DNA of 64,000 nucleotides from Streptomyces sp. NBC_00273 (lineage in GTDB: Bacteria; Actinomycetota; Actinomycetes; Streptomycetales; Streptomycetaceae): positions 3,782,001-3,846,000 of the forward strand of contig NZ_CP108067.1 in assembly GCF_036178145.1 (NCBI RefSeq). Direction: 5' to 3'. The notes under the pieces are model-generated. The model had not been told where the DNA came from. It made no database searches and saw nothing but the letters and a program-made list of their open reading frames with translations. The position numbers and the translations under genes were made by a program. Within the stretch, counting starts at the first letter, position 1. Every line of letters begins with the position of its first letter. Positions 43,446-52,062 of the stretch are shown here, one piece after another.

Positions 43446-44255
43446 TCAGGGTGTGGTGGGGGTGAGCCAGGTGGTGGTGTCGCGGGCGCGGGCGAAGAGG
43501 GTTTCGATCTCCGGGGGTTTGAGCGTGGTGGGGGACGCCGCGAGGCTCGGGGTCGCCGTCGGGGGCTGGAGGATGCGGATGTCGCGCACGGTGGGGGCCG
43601 TCTCGACCCGCGAGGCGTCGACCAGCGCCAGCGCCGGGGTGACGTCGGCGGACAGGGCTGCCGTGGCGAAGGCCGCCGCGCGGCGGATCCAGCGGGGGTC
43701 CGGGCGGGGTTCCGTGCGGCCCACCGTGAGCAGGAGGTCGCCGATCACCGCGCGTTGCCGGCGGCCCGGGACCGTACGCACGCAGAAGATCCCCGCGGGG
43801 CCGATGAGCAGGTGGTCGATGCGGCCCAAGCCCGGGAGCGGGACGCAGTGCAGGGTCCGCCAGCCTTCGGGTTCCAGGGCGTCGAAGGCGTCGCCCATCC
43901 GCTGCTGCGCGGTCAGGTCCTGGCGCAGCCGGTGCCGGGCCCTGGTGCCCGCCGGGCCGTGTTCCAGTTCGCCCAGCAGGGTCTCCCCCGGGCGGTTCGG
44001 GGCCAGGTCCGCGTCCGGCGGCAGCGCGAGGCGGCGCAGGTCGGAGGCGGTGGGCACCGGAGGCGGGCCGATCGAGACCGTCCCGCTCAGGTAGGGGCGG
44101 AGCGCCGCCAGGATCGCCTCGCGGTGGTCGTCCGCGAGGACGCTGATCCGGTTGGCCTGCCGGTCGTACCAGGCCACCGCCTGCCCGTCGGGCAGATTGA
44201 CGTACAGCCGGCCGCGGCCGGGCCGGCCGCTCGGCAGTACCTTGAGTCCGCGCAT
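43446..44255 (-). CDS. NERD domain protein
   Basis: 269 residues. The nuclease-related NERD domain lies at about 105-200: RMGDAFDALEPEGWRTLHCVPLPGLGRIDHLLIGPAGIFCVRT contains the conserved G-D, IDH and GP-G-F pattern of this PD-(D/E)XK-like fold. The N-terminal part (1-100) begins RGLKVLPSGRPGRGRLYVNLPDGQAVAWYD; the C-terminal part is helical. NERD proteins are thought to process nucleic acids; the role here is unknown. ATG at 44255; weak ribosome site. Confidence 0.8.
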   Translation of the reverse strand: MRGLKVLPSGRPGRGRLYVNLPDGQAVAWYDRQANRISVLADDHREAILAALRPYLSGTVSIGPPPVPTASDLRRLALPPDADLAPNRPGETLLGELEHGPAGTRARHRLRQDLTAQQRMGDAFDALEPEGWRTLHCVPLPGLGRIDHLLIGPAGIFCVRTVPGRRQRAVIGDLLLTVGRTEPRPDPRWIRRAAAFATAALSADVTPALALVDASRVETAPTVRDIRILQPPTATPSLAASPTTLKPPEIETLFARARDTTTWLTPTTP

Positions 44256-44441
44256 CGCCCTCACCCCCGCCGTCCATGGGAGCAGCCGGGGCGCCGCAGG
44301 GCAATCCCTCGGATGTGTAACGACTCCGACGGAACGTTGCGACTCCGCTGTTACACGAACGGGGCGTTGCCGCAACGGCCGGGCCCTAGGTTTGGTCCAC
44401 CTGGATGGCCCAGGCCCTGACCGGCACCGAAGGACTTCTCC

Positions 44442-45110
44442 GTGAGCACCGTCAGCCGCCGCACTCTCGTTCGCGCCGCCGCCGTGACCGCATGCGCCGG
44501 AAGTCTGCTGGCGCTGCCCACCGCCGCCGCCCTGGCCGAGGGGGTCCCCGCGGCCTCGTCCGCGCACGCCGCGGCCCCGCAGTCGGTCCTCGTCAAGAGC
44601 CTCTCGCTCGCGGACGGGGTCTCCACGGCGAAGGTCTACCGCACGGCGAACGGGGTCTACCAGGCCGAGATCCTGGCGGCTGACGGCACCAAGGCGGCCA
44701 CCTTGACCAGCCGTGACGGGGTCACCGCCTTCGGCGGTTCCGGGGACCTGCACGCGGCGCTGGACTCCTCGGGGCGGCTGACCTCCTGGGTGGGTGACGT
44801 CCCGGCCCGGGGCGGCGACCACACCGTGGCGGGCGACGGTCACAAGACCGGGACCCGCGACGAGGCCCGCAACGACGCCCGCGGCGAGGCCCGCGGCGGG
44901 CAGGTCGTCCCGGCCTCCGTTCCGCGGAAGGCGGCCAGCGGGGACACCCACCTCCTCGCCGACGGCTCCGGCAGTGGGCGGCGGCTGCGTACGCTGGCGG
45001 ACGGGCCGGGCGACGGTGTGCTGCTGCTCGGCGCCGCCGGCGGGATCGCAGCCGTCGGCGCCGCGGGGCTGGGCTTCGCGATGCTGCGCCGAGGGCGCAC
45101 GGACAGCTGA
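44442..45110 (+). CDS. Secreted or wall-associated protein with C-terminal membrane anchor
   Basis: 222 residues. Signal peptide with twin arginines (SRRTLVRAAAVTACAGSLLALPTAAALA), an Ala-rich ectodomain (beta-rich about 48-125), a charged linker with D/E/A/R/N repeats, and a C-terminal span (about 195-215, VLLLGAAGGIAAVGAAGLGF) with the basic stop RRGR. This resembles sortase-surface protein layout but no LPxTG is present. GTG 44442 with AAGGA. An inverted repeat GTGTAAC...GTTACAC (44315-44356) upstream could be a regulatory site. Confidence 0.75.
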   Translation: MSTVSRRTLVRAAAVTACAGSLLALPTAAALAEGVPAASSAHAAAPQSVLVKSLSLADGVSTAKVYRTANGVYQAEILAADGTKAATLTSRDGVTAFGGSGDLHAALDSSGRLTSWVGDVPARGGDHTVAGDGHKTGTRDEARNDARGEARGGQVVPASVPRKAASGDTHLLADGSGSGRRLRTLADGPGDGVLLLGAAGGIAAVGAAGLGFAMLRRGRTDS

Positions 45111-45195
45111 GACCACCGGGTAAAACGGCTGCGCCTCCGCATATGGTTGACGAGATCGACCGTCGGACTATCGCGCGCAGAAGGGCACAGGGGCT

Positions 45196-45936
45196 GTGAA
45201 CAGGTTGCGCTTGCGTGTGTCCGCGCGCCCGCTGCTCCCCCTCATCGGGTTGGTTCCGCTGCTGGCGGGCTGCGGGGACACCGGCGGGCTGGTGAGCGCC
45301 GGCTCCACGCCGACCGTGAGCGGACCCGTACATCTGTGGCCCGACCGCCGCGGGGCGTCCGTACCGCCCGCCGATCCGGGCGGGGCCCCGCCCGAGTACG
45401 TCAAGGGGATCCCGCCGGTCCGCGACCAGGACGTGCACGCCGTCGACCCGGTGGCCCTCGTCCAGGCCGAGCTGCGCGCCCATCCGGACACGGAGGTCGG
45501 CGCGGACGGGATGCCGCCCCGCACGGCGGCCGCGATCCAGGAGTGCCCGAAGGACGAGGACGTGAAGGAGCCGGAGGCGTGCCCGGTACTGAAGCCGTAC
45601 TACCGGGACCTCACGGGCAACGGCAAGGACGAGCTGATCGTCGGCATCGAGTTCCCGGACAAGATGATGTCCGTACGGGTGTACACGGCCGACCCGGACG
45701 GGCGGCTCAACCGGATCATGGCGACCACGGAGACCGTCATCACGGTGGAGCTGGCCGGGCGCGACGTGATCCTTCGGGTGCCCAGCGGCAACCGCGGCTA
45801 CGAGCTGATCACCGCCTGGTCCTGGGACGAGCGGCAGCTCACCATGCTGCCGACGCGAGAGCAGATCGTACGGGTGCCCGGCAACCAGGGGGCCCCGGGC
45901 AGCCGGGAGCCCGCTCCCGCGCCGGGCCGGCCGTGA
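45196..45936 (+). CDS. Lipoprotein paired with a sensor kinase
   Basis: 246 residues. Type II signal peptide with lipobox LLAGC (cysteine near residue 26), then a P/G-rich linker and an FG-GAP/VCBS-like beta unit (DLTGNGKDELIVGIEF). The stop overlaps the start of the kinase gene (GTGA, 45933-45936), so the two are co-translated. A membrane lipoprotein beside a kinase recalls CseA of the SigE system, so this one may tune the kinase; that is inference. Confidence 0.82.
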   Translation: MNRLRLRVSARPLLPLIGLVPLLAGCGDTGGLVSAGSTPTVSGPVHLWPDRRGASVPPADPGGAPPEYVKGIPPVRDQDVHAVDPVALVQAELRAHPDTEVGADGMPPRTAAAIQECPKDEDVKEPEACPVLKPYYRDLTGNGKDELIVGIEFPDKMMSVRVYTADPDGRLNRIMATTETVITVELAGRDVILRVPSGNRGYELITAWSWDERQLTMLPTREQIVRVPGNQGAPGSREPAPAPGRP

Positions 45937-47186
45937 AGCCCGTGCGGCTGCCCGCCTGGACGGCCACGCTGACCTGGAAGTCGGCGTGCTTCATCGTGGT
46001 GATGTGCTGCTCGCTGGCGGCCGTGCTGGGCGCCCTCGTGCACGTGGAGGTGACCCGGCAGACGGTGGCCACGGCGCGGGAGAAGGCGCTCGCCAGACTG
46101 CTGGAGGTCTCGCGCGCGTACGAGGCGGGCGAGCCCCTTCCGCGCGGTTCCTGGCTGGACCCCGTCGGCCTGCCGCCCGAGCTGCGGACGCTCGCCGTCA
46201 GCGGGCGCCGGGGCACTCTGGTGGCGGACCACCGGGGCCGCCCGACCATGTGGGCGGCGGGCCCGGCGGACGGCCGCGCCCTGGCGACCACCGTCGACTA
46301 CGGGCAGAGCGCGCGCACGATCAGCGGGCTGGACAACGCGATCATCGGCTCCTCGCTGCTGGCGATCGGCGGCACGCTGCTGGTGGGCGCCTTCGCGGTG
46401 ACCCGGGTGACCCGGCGCCTGCACCTGACGGCGGCCGTGGCCCGGCGGATCACCCAGGGCGACCTCGACGCGCGGGTGGACGATCCGCGGACCAGGACCC
46501 CCTCGCGGCACCAGGACGAGGTGGCGACGGTGGCCGCGGCGCTGGACACCATGGCCGGGAGCCTGCAGTCGAAGCTGGAGAGCGAGCGGCGGTTCACGGC
46601 GGACGTGGCGCACGAGCTGCGCACACCGCTGACGGGCCTGCAGGCGGCGTCGGAGCTGTTGCCCGAGGGGCGGCCGACGGAGCTGGTGCGCGAGCGGGTG
46701 CGGACGATGCGGCAGCTGACGGAGGACCTGCTGGAGATCTCCCGGCTGGACTCGGGCAGCGAGGTGGTGGAGGGCGATCTGCACCAGCTGGGACGGCTGG
46801 TACGCCGGGTGGTGCGGGCGTCCGGGACGGACTCGGATGTCGTGGTCGTCCGCGACGCGCACGTGGAGACGGACCGACGGAGGCTGGAGCGGGTGCTCGG
46901 GAACCTGGTGGCCAACGCCCACAAGCACGGGCGGCCGCCGGTGGTGCTGACGGTGGACGGGCCGGTGGTGACCGTACGGGACTACGGGGACGGGTTCCCG
47001 GAGTACCTGGCGGCGCACGGCCCGCAGCGCTTCCGCAGCGGGGGCAAGGGCCACGGGCTGGGGCTGACCATCGCCGTGGGGCAGGCGGGGGTGATCGGGG
47101 CGCGGCTGGAGTTCCGGGACGCGGAGGGGGGCGGCGGGCTGGCGGTCCTGACCCTCCCCCACGACGTACCGACGCAGGCGCCGTAG
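45933..47186 (+). CDS. Two-component sensor histidine kinase
   Basis: 417 residues. Two membrane spans (about 17-37 and 136-157) flank an extracytoplasmic domain; then a HAMP domain (about 158-215), the H-box ADVAHELRTPLTG with phospho-acceptor H227, N-box LGNLVANAHKHG, and ATP motifs DYGDGF and GHGLGLTI. VanS/CseC-like. No response regulator is adjacent on either side, which is unusual for a membrane kinase. Confidence 0.9.
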   Translation: MKPVRLPAWTATLTWKSACFIVVMCCSLAAVLGALVHVEVTRQTVATAREKALARLLEVSRAYEAGEPLPRGSWLDPVGLPPELRTLAVSGRRGTLVADHRGRPTMWAAGPADGRALATTVDYGQSARTISGLDNAIIGSSLLAIGGTLLVGAFAVTRVTRRLHLTAAVARRITQGDLDARVDDPRTRTPSRHQDEVATVAAALDTMAGSLQSKLESERRFTADVAHELRTPLTGLQAASELLPEGRPTELVRERVRTMRQLTEDLLEISRLDSGSEVVEGDLHQLGRLVRRVVRASGTDSDVVVVRDAHVETDRRRLERVLGNLVANAHKHGRPPVVLTVDGPVVTVRDYGDGFPEYLAAHGPQRFRSGGKGHGLGLTIAVGQAGVIGARLEFRDAEGGGGLAVLTLPHDVPTQAP

Positions 47187-47236
47187 CCCCCTCCGCCCGA
47201 AGCACCGCCGGCAGGATCCGGTGGGTGCCGGGGACC

Positions 47237-47506
47237 TCAGGGAGGCGGCACCTTCGTCCAGGGCCAGCGGATCTTGGGCTTGGTGCCCGCGGGGCGGAAG
47301 TCGTACTTCCATCCCTTCTGCAGGCCGAGCCGCTTGGAGTGCCCCGCCGGGACGCGTTCGTACAGCAGGACCGTGGGCGGGCCGCCGTCCGGTGCCGGGA
47401 CGGGGATCTCGTACCACTTCGGGGGGTGTCCGGTCGGGCCGAGGAGGACGGGGAGGACCCGGCCGTCCATCGGGCCGCCCTCGAACGGGGTCGGTTCGCT
47501 TCTCAC
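47237..47506 (-). CDS. Small conserved Streptomyces protein, unknown function
   Basis: 89 residues, starting at GTG 47506 (RSEPTPFEGGPMDGRVLPVLLGPTGHPP). Single small domain with many aromatic and proline residues: WYEIPVPAPDGGPPTVLLYERVP, then HSKRLGLQKGWKYDFRP. No known motif. It lies right before the TetR stop in the same direction, so it is likely co-transcribed. Confidence 0.7.
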   Translation of the reverse strand: MRSEPTPFEGGPMDGRVLPVLLGPTGHPPKWYEIPVPAPDGGPPTVLLYERVPAGHSKRLGLQKGWKYDFRPAGTKPKIRWPWTKVPPP

Positions 47507-47516
47507 CCCACCAGTG

Positions 47517-48230
47517 TCACAGCAGGTGGGCGGCCTCGGACACCACCGGGATCACGCGACGGGCCAGGACCCCGACCGGGCCGTCCGCCGATTCCAGGGC
47601 GAGGGCGGCCCGGGCGGCCGCGGCCGTCTCCGGGTCCGTGGCGGCGGTGGCCGTCAGCAGGGCGATGAACTGGTCCAGCAACCAGTCCCGGAGGTGTTCG
47701 ACCTCGGGCTGCTTGCCCTCGTCGATCCAGATGAGGGAGGCCGCCTCGACGGCCGTGATCCACGTACGGACCATCATGCTCAGCCGGGGGCCGGGGGCGG
47801 GGACGCCCAGGTGGAAGAGGATCTGCTCGGCGGCGGCCCGCCGGATGCCGTCGACCGTCGCCGTGGTGCGGGAGGTCTCCACGACGCTGCCGCCCTGGAG
47901 GAGGGCGGCGAAACCGGCGTCGTGTTCGTCGACGAAGGCGAGGTAGCGGTCCAGGGCCCGGGACAGCCGCCGGGTCAGGGGCCCTTGCTGGGGTTCGGCG
48001 AAGCACAGTTCGAGGACGTCGGCGGCCGAGCGGAGGGCGGCCTCGTAGAGCTGTTGCTTGCCGCCCGGGAAGTAGCGGTAGACGAGCGGGCGGGACACCC
48101 CGGCGGCCTCGGCGACGTCGTCGAGCGATACCTCCTCCGGCGCCCGGTGCGCGAACAGCGAGAGGGCCGCGTCGAGGAGTTGGGCCCGCCGCTCCTCGAC
48201 GCTCAGCCTGCGGTACGCGCGTACGGTCAT
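47517..48230 (-). CDS. TetR family regulator
   Basis: 237 residues. Helix-turn-helix at about 14-65 (RRAQLLDAALSLFAHRAPEEVSLDDVAEAAGVSRPLVYRYFPGGK) and a helical ligand domain. The FPGGKQQLYEAAL context is typical. It is 115 bp downstream of the AurF-like gene, transcribed in the same direction, so it is a candidate regulator of the diiron pair at 48346-50553. Confidence 0.9.
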   Translation of the reverse strand: MTVRAYRRLSVEERRAQLLDAALSLFAHRAPEEVSLDDVAEAAGVSRPLVYRYFPGGKQQLYEAALRSAADVLELCFAEPQQGPLTRRLSRALDRYLAFVDEHDAGFAALLQGGSVVETSRTTATVDGIRRAAAEQILFHLGVPAPGPRLSMMVRTWITAVEAASLIWIDEGKQPEVEHLRDWLLDQFIALLTATAATDPETAAAARAALALESADGPVGVLARRVIPVVSEAAHLL

Positions 48231-48345
48231 GTCCGCAGGGTAGCCCCGCGGGCGCCGGACGAGTGGGCGTCCTGTGGATCAGGCTCGATCGGGCCTGATC
48301 AGCACCGGCCGGACCCGGACCGCGGGCCGGCGGCGCGCCCTCGCG

Positions 48346-49275
48346 CTACGCCAGCAGCCCCGAGCTCTGCCAGAGCCTGCGGCCGACCCCACGCAGCACA
48401 CCGATGTCGTCGAGGAAGTCGGTGAGGCGCTTCGCTCCGCTCTGCATTACCTCGCGGCGGTGGCCGCTCGCCTTCACCTGGGCGACGGCCTCGCGGCGGT
48501 CGAGGCCGACGTTGTCGTAGACGGCCGGGTTCACGAAGGCCAGCGAGAAGACGCGGGCGGCCTCGCCGCAGCTGATCCGGGTGAGTTCCTGTTCCCAGCG
48601 CGGGGCCGTCAGCATCTGGCGGCGCAGTTCCTCGCGGGCGTACCGGACGTGCCGGGCCTCCTCGATGACGTGGATCCGCGTGACGCCGCGGACCAGCGGC
48701 TGGACGCGCTCGTCGGGGAAGGTCAGGCGCTGCATCCAGTCGAGGATCTCCTCGCCGAGGAGGGTGCAGGCGAAGGAGCCGGGGGTGGTGGAGACGGTCT
48801 TCAGGATCCGCGCGAGGTTGTGGTTGAGGCGGGAGACCGGGTACTCGGGGGCGCCGGCCTTCTGGATCATGCGGGCGAACATCATCGAGTGGCGGCACTC
48901 GTCGGCGATCTCGGTGAGCGCGTAGCGGACGTGCTTGCTGGTCAGGGACTTGTCGTAGATGTGCCGGACCATGAGCTGCATGAGGATGATCTCGAACCAG
49001 ATGCCGAGCGAGCCGAGCGCCGCAGCCTCGTGGCGGGAGAGGTCGATGCGCTGCTCCTCCCCCATCTTCTTCCACAGCGGGGTGTCGTAGAGGGAGAGGA
49101 GTTCCGGCGGCCAGTAGTACTTGCCCTCGATCGCCGGGGCGTCCCAGTCGAGTTCCTTGTCGGGGTCGAAGGAGTGCTTGGCCGAGGATTCGAGCAGTCG
49201 CTCGGCTATCTGCTCGCGGTCCTTGAGCAGGCCGAGGGCGTCCTTGAGCGCGGCTCGTTCGGTCACGGTCGTCAT
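48346..49275 (-). CDS. AurF/CmlI-type diiron oxygenase-like protein
   Basis: 309 residues (ATG 49275; a GTG at 49287 would add four). Ferritin-fold helices with diiron motifs EIADECRHSMMF and HVIEEARHVRYAREE; extra conserved parts are SLGIWFEIILMQLM and GEEILDWMQ. AurF-type enzymes oxidise amines to nitro compounds; members of this group without a biosynthetic cluster have unknown substrates. Divergent from another ferritin-like gene at 49444, with a TetR gene just downstream. Confidence 0.8.
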   Translation of the reverse strand: MTTVTERAALKDALGLLKDREQIAERLLESSAKHSFDPDKELDWDAPAIEGKYYWPPELLSLYDTPLWKKMGEEQRIDLSRHEAAALGSLGIWFEIILMQLMVRHIYDKSLTSKHVRYALTEIADECRHSMMFARMIQKAGAPEYPVSRLNHNLARILKTVSTTPGSFACTLLGEEILDWMQRLTFPDERVQPLVRGVTRIHVIEEARHVRYAREELRRQMLTAPRWEQELTRISCGEAARVFSLAFVNPAVYDNVGLDRREAVAQVKASGHRREVMQSGAKRLTDFLDDIGVLRGVGRRLWQSSGLLA

Positions 49276-49443
49276 GGGTTCGGACACCTCGTCGTCGAGT
49301 TACCGGCGGTCGCTACTTATGAGACTGCTTGTCAGCAAGGTCGTCAATCCCTCGCGCACGACTTGTTGACCCCGTGTCTACCAACGTGTGACGCTGCCAA
49401 CTGTCCGGTCCCACACGGCAGTACGTGAGACGAGGGGGCGTCA
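49276..49443. promoter_or_regulatory. Divergent promoter region of the two diiron genes
   Basis: 168 bp with AT-rich sequence around 49318-49390. A palindrome CTTGTCAGCAAG (49328-49339) is followed by a related GACTTGTTGACC near 49365, both candidates for TetR binding. Both genes could be controlled together from here. Confidence 0.5.
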
Positions 49444-50553
49444 GTGTCGACGCACGAGCTCTACACCGAGAACCCGGGCGAGCCGGTCTGGCAGGTTCCC
49501 GCCGCCGGCTCCGCCCGCTTCAGCTGGGAGTACGCCGACGGCCGCGAGCGGCTCCTGGCGCTCTACCAGAAGGGCAAGGACAAGCAGTGGGACGGCGGCA
49601 AGCGCATCGACTGGGACATCGAGGTGGACCCGTACGATCCGCTGGGCACTCCCGAGGAGGCCCTGCCGCTGTACGGGACGCGGCACTGGGCCAAGCTCAC
49701 CGCGAAGGACAAGGGCGAGCTGCGCCGGCACTACGCCTCCTGGAACTTCAGCCAGTTCCTGCACGGCGAACAGGGCGCGATGGTGTGCGCGGCGCGCATC
49801 GTGGAGTCGGTGCCGGACCTGGACGCGAAGTTCTACTCCGCCACGCAGACCATGGACGAGGCCCGGCACGCCGAGATCTTCGGGCGCTTCCTGCACGACA
49901 AGGTCGGGATGCTGTACCCGATCAACGACAACCTCCAAGGGCTGCTGGGCGACACGCTGCGCGACTCCCGCTGGGACATGCCGTACCTGGGCATGCAGGT
50001 GCTCATCGAGGGGCTGGCGCTGGCCGCCTTCGGCCTGATCCGCGACACGACCACCAAGCCGCTGCCCAAGCAGCTCCTGGCGTACGTGATGCAGGACGAG
50101 GCCCGGCACGTGGCCTTCGGGCGGATGGCGCTGCGCGACTACTACAAACAGCTCACCGACGCGGAACTGCGCGAGCGCGAGGAGTTCGTGATCGAGGGCT
50201 GCTACCTGATGCGGGACCGGCTGCTCGGGGTGGAGGTGCTGGAGAACTTCGGGATCGCGGCCAAGGAGGCGACGCTGATCAGTGGGCAGTCGGAGTTCCT
50301 GCACCTGTTCCGCAAGCTGCTGTTCAGCAGGATCGTGCCGTGCGTCAAGGACATCGGACTGTGGGGCGAGCGGTTGCAGCGGGCCTATCTCGACCTCGGC
50401 GTCTTCGACATGGGCGACTCGAACCTGGACCTGCTGATGAGCCAGGACGAGGAGATCGCCGAGGCCCTCGACCGCGAGCGGTTCGCGGCCGAGGAGTCGG
50501 CGCGGGTGGCGGAGGTCGAGGCCGCCATCGCCGACGGGTCGGCAGCCTCCTGA
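49444..50553 (+). CDS. Ferritin-like diiron protein
   Basis: 369 residues from GTG 49444 with GAGGGGG upstream. Two metal motifs: MDEARHAEIFGRF and MQDEARHVAFGRM, both D/EEARH; a long ferritin-type helical core in between. The last 40 residues form a charged helix. It resembles the small group of ferritin-fold proteins related to p-aminobenzoate oxygenases, but is clearly distinct from the neighbour at 48346. Substrate unknown. Confidence 0.82.
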   Translation: MSTHELYTENPGEPVWQVPAAGSARFSWEYADGRERLLALYQKGKDKQWDGGKRIDWDIEVDPYDPLGTPEEALPLYGTRHWAKLTAKDKGELRRHYASWNFSQFLHGEQGAMVCAARIVESVPDLDAKFYSATQTMDEARHAEIFGRFLHDKVGMLYPINDNLQGLLGDTLRDSRWDMPYLGMQVLIEGLALAAFGLIRDTTTKPLPKQLLAYVMQDEARHVAFGRMALRDYYKQLTDAELREREEFVIEGCYLMRDRLLGVEVLENFGIAAKEATLISGQSEFLHLFRKLLFSRIVPCVKDIGLWGERLQRAYLDLGVFDMGDSNLDLLMSQDEEIAEALDRERFAAEESARVAEVEAAIADGSAAS

Positions 50554-50566
50554 GTCGTGCCACGGC

Positions 50567-50591
50567 GCCGCCCCCGACGCACGCGGGCGGC
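50567..50591. terminator. Hairpin between convergent genes
   Basis: GCCGCCC/GGGCGGC stem with an 11-nt loop between the stops at 50553 and 50602. Confidence 0.5.
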
Positions 50592-50601
50592 GGTCCGGGT
50601 G

Positions 50602-52062
50602 TCAGCCGGTGGCCAGCGCCGCCTCCATCACCGCCCGCGCGATCGGCGCCGCCGCGCCGTTGCCGCTGATGTCACCCCGGTCCGCCGACGCGTCCTCGAC
50701 CACCACCGCGACCGCCACCTGGGGCAGCGCCGCACCCTCGGCCCTGGCCCAGGAGATGAACCAGGCGTACGGGGTGCCCGCGTTGCCGACCCCGTGCTGC
50801 GCGGTGCCCGTCTTGCCGCCGACCACCGCGCCCGGGATCGCGGCGTTGCGGCCCGTCCCGTTCTCCACCACCTTGACCATCAGTTCCTGCATCCGCAGCG
50901 CGGTGGCCGGGTTCATCGCCCGGCCCAGGCTGCGCTGGTCGCCGCGCCGGACCTGGGAACCGTCGTCCTGGGTCGTCCGTTCCACCAGGTAGGGGTACTT
51001 GAGCTCGCCGCCGTTCGCGACGGCCGCCGCCACCATCGCCATCTGCAGTGGTGTCGCCGTGGTGTTGAACTGTCCGATCGAGGAAAGGGCCAGCTGGTCC
51101 CGGCTCATGTCGGTGTCGAAGTTCGACCGGGACACCCACGAGGGCACGCGCAGCCCCCCGTCGTTGAAGCCGAAGCGGCGCGCCGCCTCCACCATCCCGC
51201 GCAGCCCGACCTGTACCCCGATCTTCGCCATCACCGTGTTGCAGGACCACTGCACCGCGTCCGCCATCGAGGCGTCCTCGCAGCCGGTGCCCGCGTTCGG
51301 CAGCAGGGTGCTGGTCCCGGGGAGCGGGTAGGGGTCGGGGGTCCGGGTCGGCGCGTCCACGTCGGTGACCACGCCCGCGTCGAGGGCGGCCGCAGCCGTC
51401 ACGATCTTGAAGGTGGAGCCGGGCGGGTACGTCTCGCGCAGCGCCCGGTTGAGCATCGGCCGGGCGGGGTCCGCGTTCAGGGCGGACCACGCCTCCTTGG
51501 CCTTCGTACCCGTACCGGAGAGCGCGGAGGGATCGTACGAGGGGCTGCTGACCAGCGCGAGGATCTTCCCGGTGGCCGGCTCGACGGCGGCCACCGCGCC
51601 GCGCTTGCCCGCGAGCCCGGCGTACGCGGCGCGCTGCATGCCGGAACGGACGGTGGTGGCGGCGTTCCCGCCGGCGGGGCGACCGCGGGCCAGTTCGTAC
51701 CAGAGCGGGAAGGCGGAGAGCCCGGGGTCGGTGCCCGACAGGACCGCGTCCTCGGCGCGCTCGACGAAGCTGGTCCCGTAGGTCTGCGAGGAGAAGCCGG
51801 TGACCGGCGCGTAGAGCGGACCGTTCGCGTACGTCCTTTCGTAGCGCAGCAGTTGGCCGCTGTCGCGGGAGCCGGTGACGGGGCGCCCGTCGACCAGGAT
51901 GTCCCCCCGGGGTTCGGCGTAGCGCTCGATGGCGGGGCGCTTGTTGGCCGGGTTCGCGCCGTAGGCGTCGGACTCCCAGACCTGCACGCGGGCGATGTTG
52001 ACCAGCAGGGCGACCAGCAGGAGGGCGCAGAAGTACGCGCACCAGCGGATGTAGCGGATCAC
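50602..52062 (-). CDS. Class B penicillin-binding protein (transpeptidase)
   Basis: 486 residues: one N-terminal span (about 8-27), a dimerisation/pedestal domain and the transpeptidase domain with active-site SxxK (STFK, S216-K219), SxN (SCN) and KTG (GGKTGTAQ). Cross-links peptidoglycan. GTG 52062 overlaps the RodA-like stop (GTGA, 52059-52062), so it is made together with its SEDS glycosyltransferase partner. Smaller than the main division PBPs; likely a sporulation or auxiliary pair. Confidence 0.92.
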   Translation of the reverse strand: MIRYIRWCAYFCALLLVALLVNIARVQVWESDAYGANPANKRPAIERYAEPRGDILVDGRPVTGSRDSGQLLRYERTYANGPLYAPVTGFSSQTYGTSFVERAEDAVLSGTDPGLSAFPLWYELARGRPAGGNAATTVRSGMQRAAYAGLAGKRGAVAAVEPATGKILALVSSPSYDPSALSGTGTKAKEAWSALNADPARPMLNRALRETYPPGSTFKIVTAAAALDAGVVTDVDAPTRTPDPYPLPGTSTLLPNAGTGCEDASMADAVQWSCNTVMAKIGVQVGLRGMVEAARRFGFNDGGLRVPSWVSRSNFDTDMSRDQLALSSIGQFNTTATPLQMAMVAAAVANGGELKYPYLVERTTQDDGSQVRRGDQRSLGRAMNPATALRMQELMVKVVENGTGRNAAIPGAVVGGKTGTAQHGVGNAGTPYAWFISWARAEGAALPQVAVAVVVEDASADRGDISGNGAAAPIARAVMEAALATG

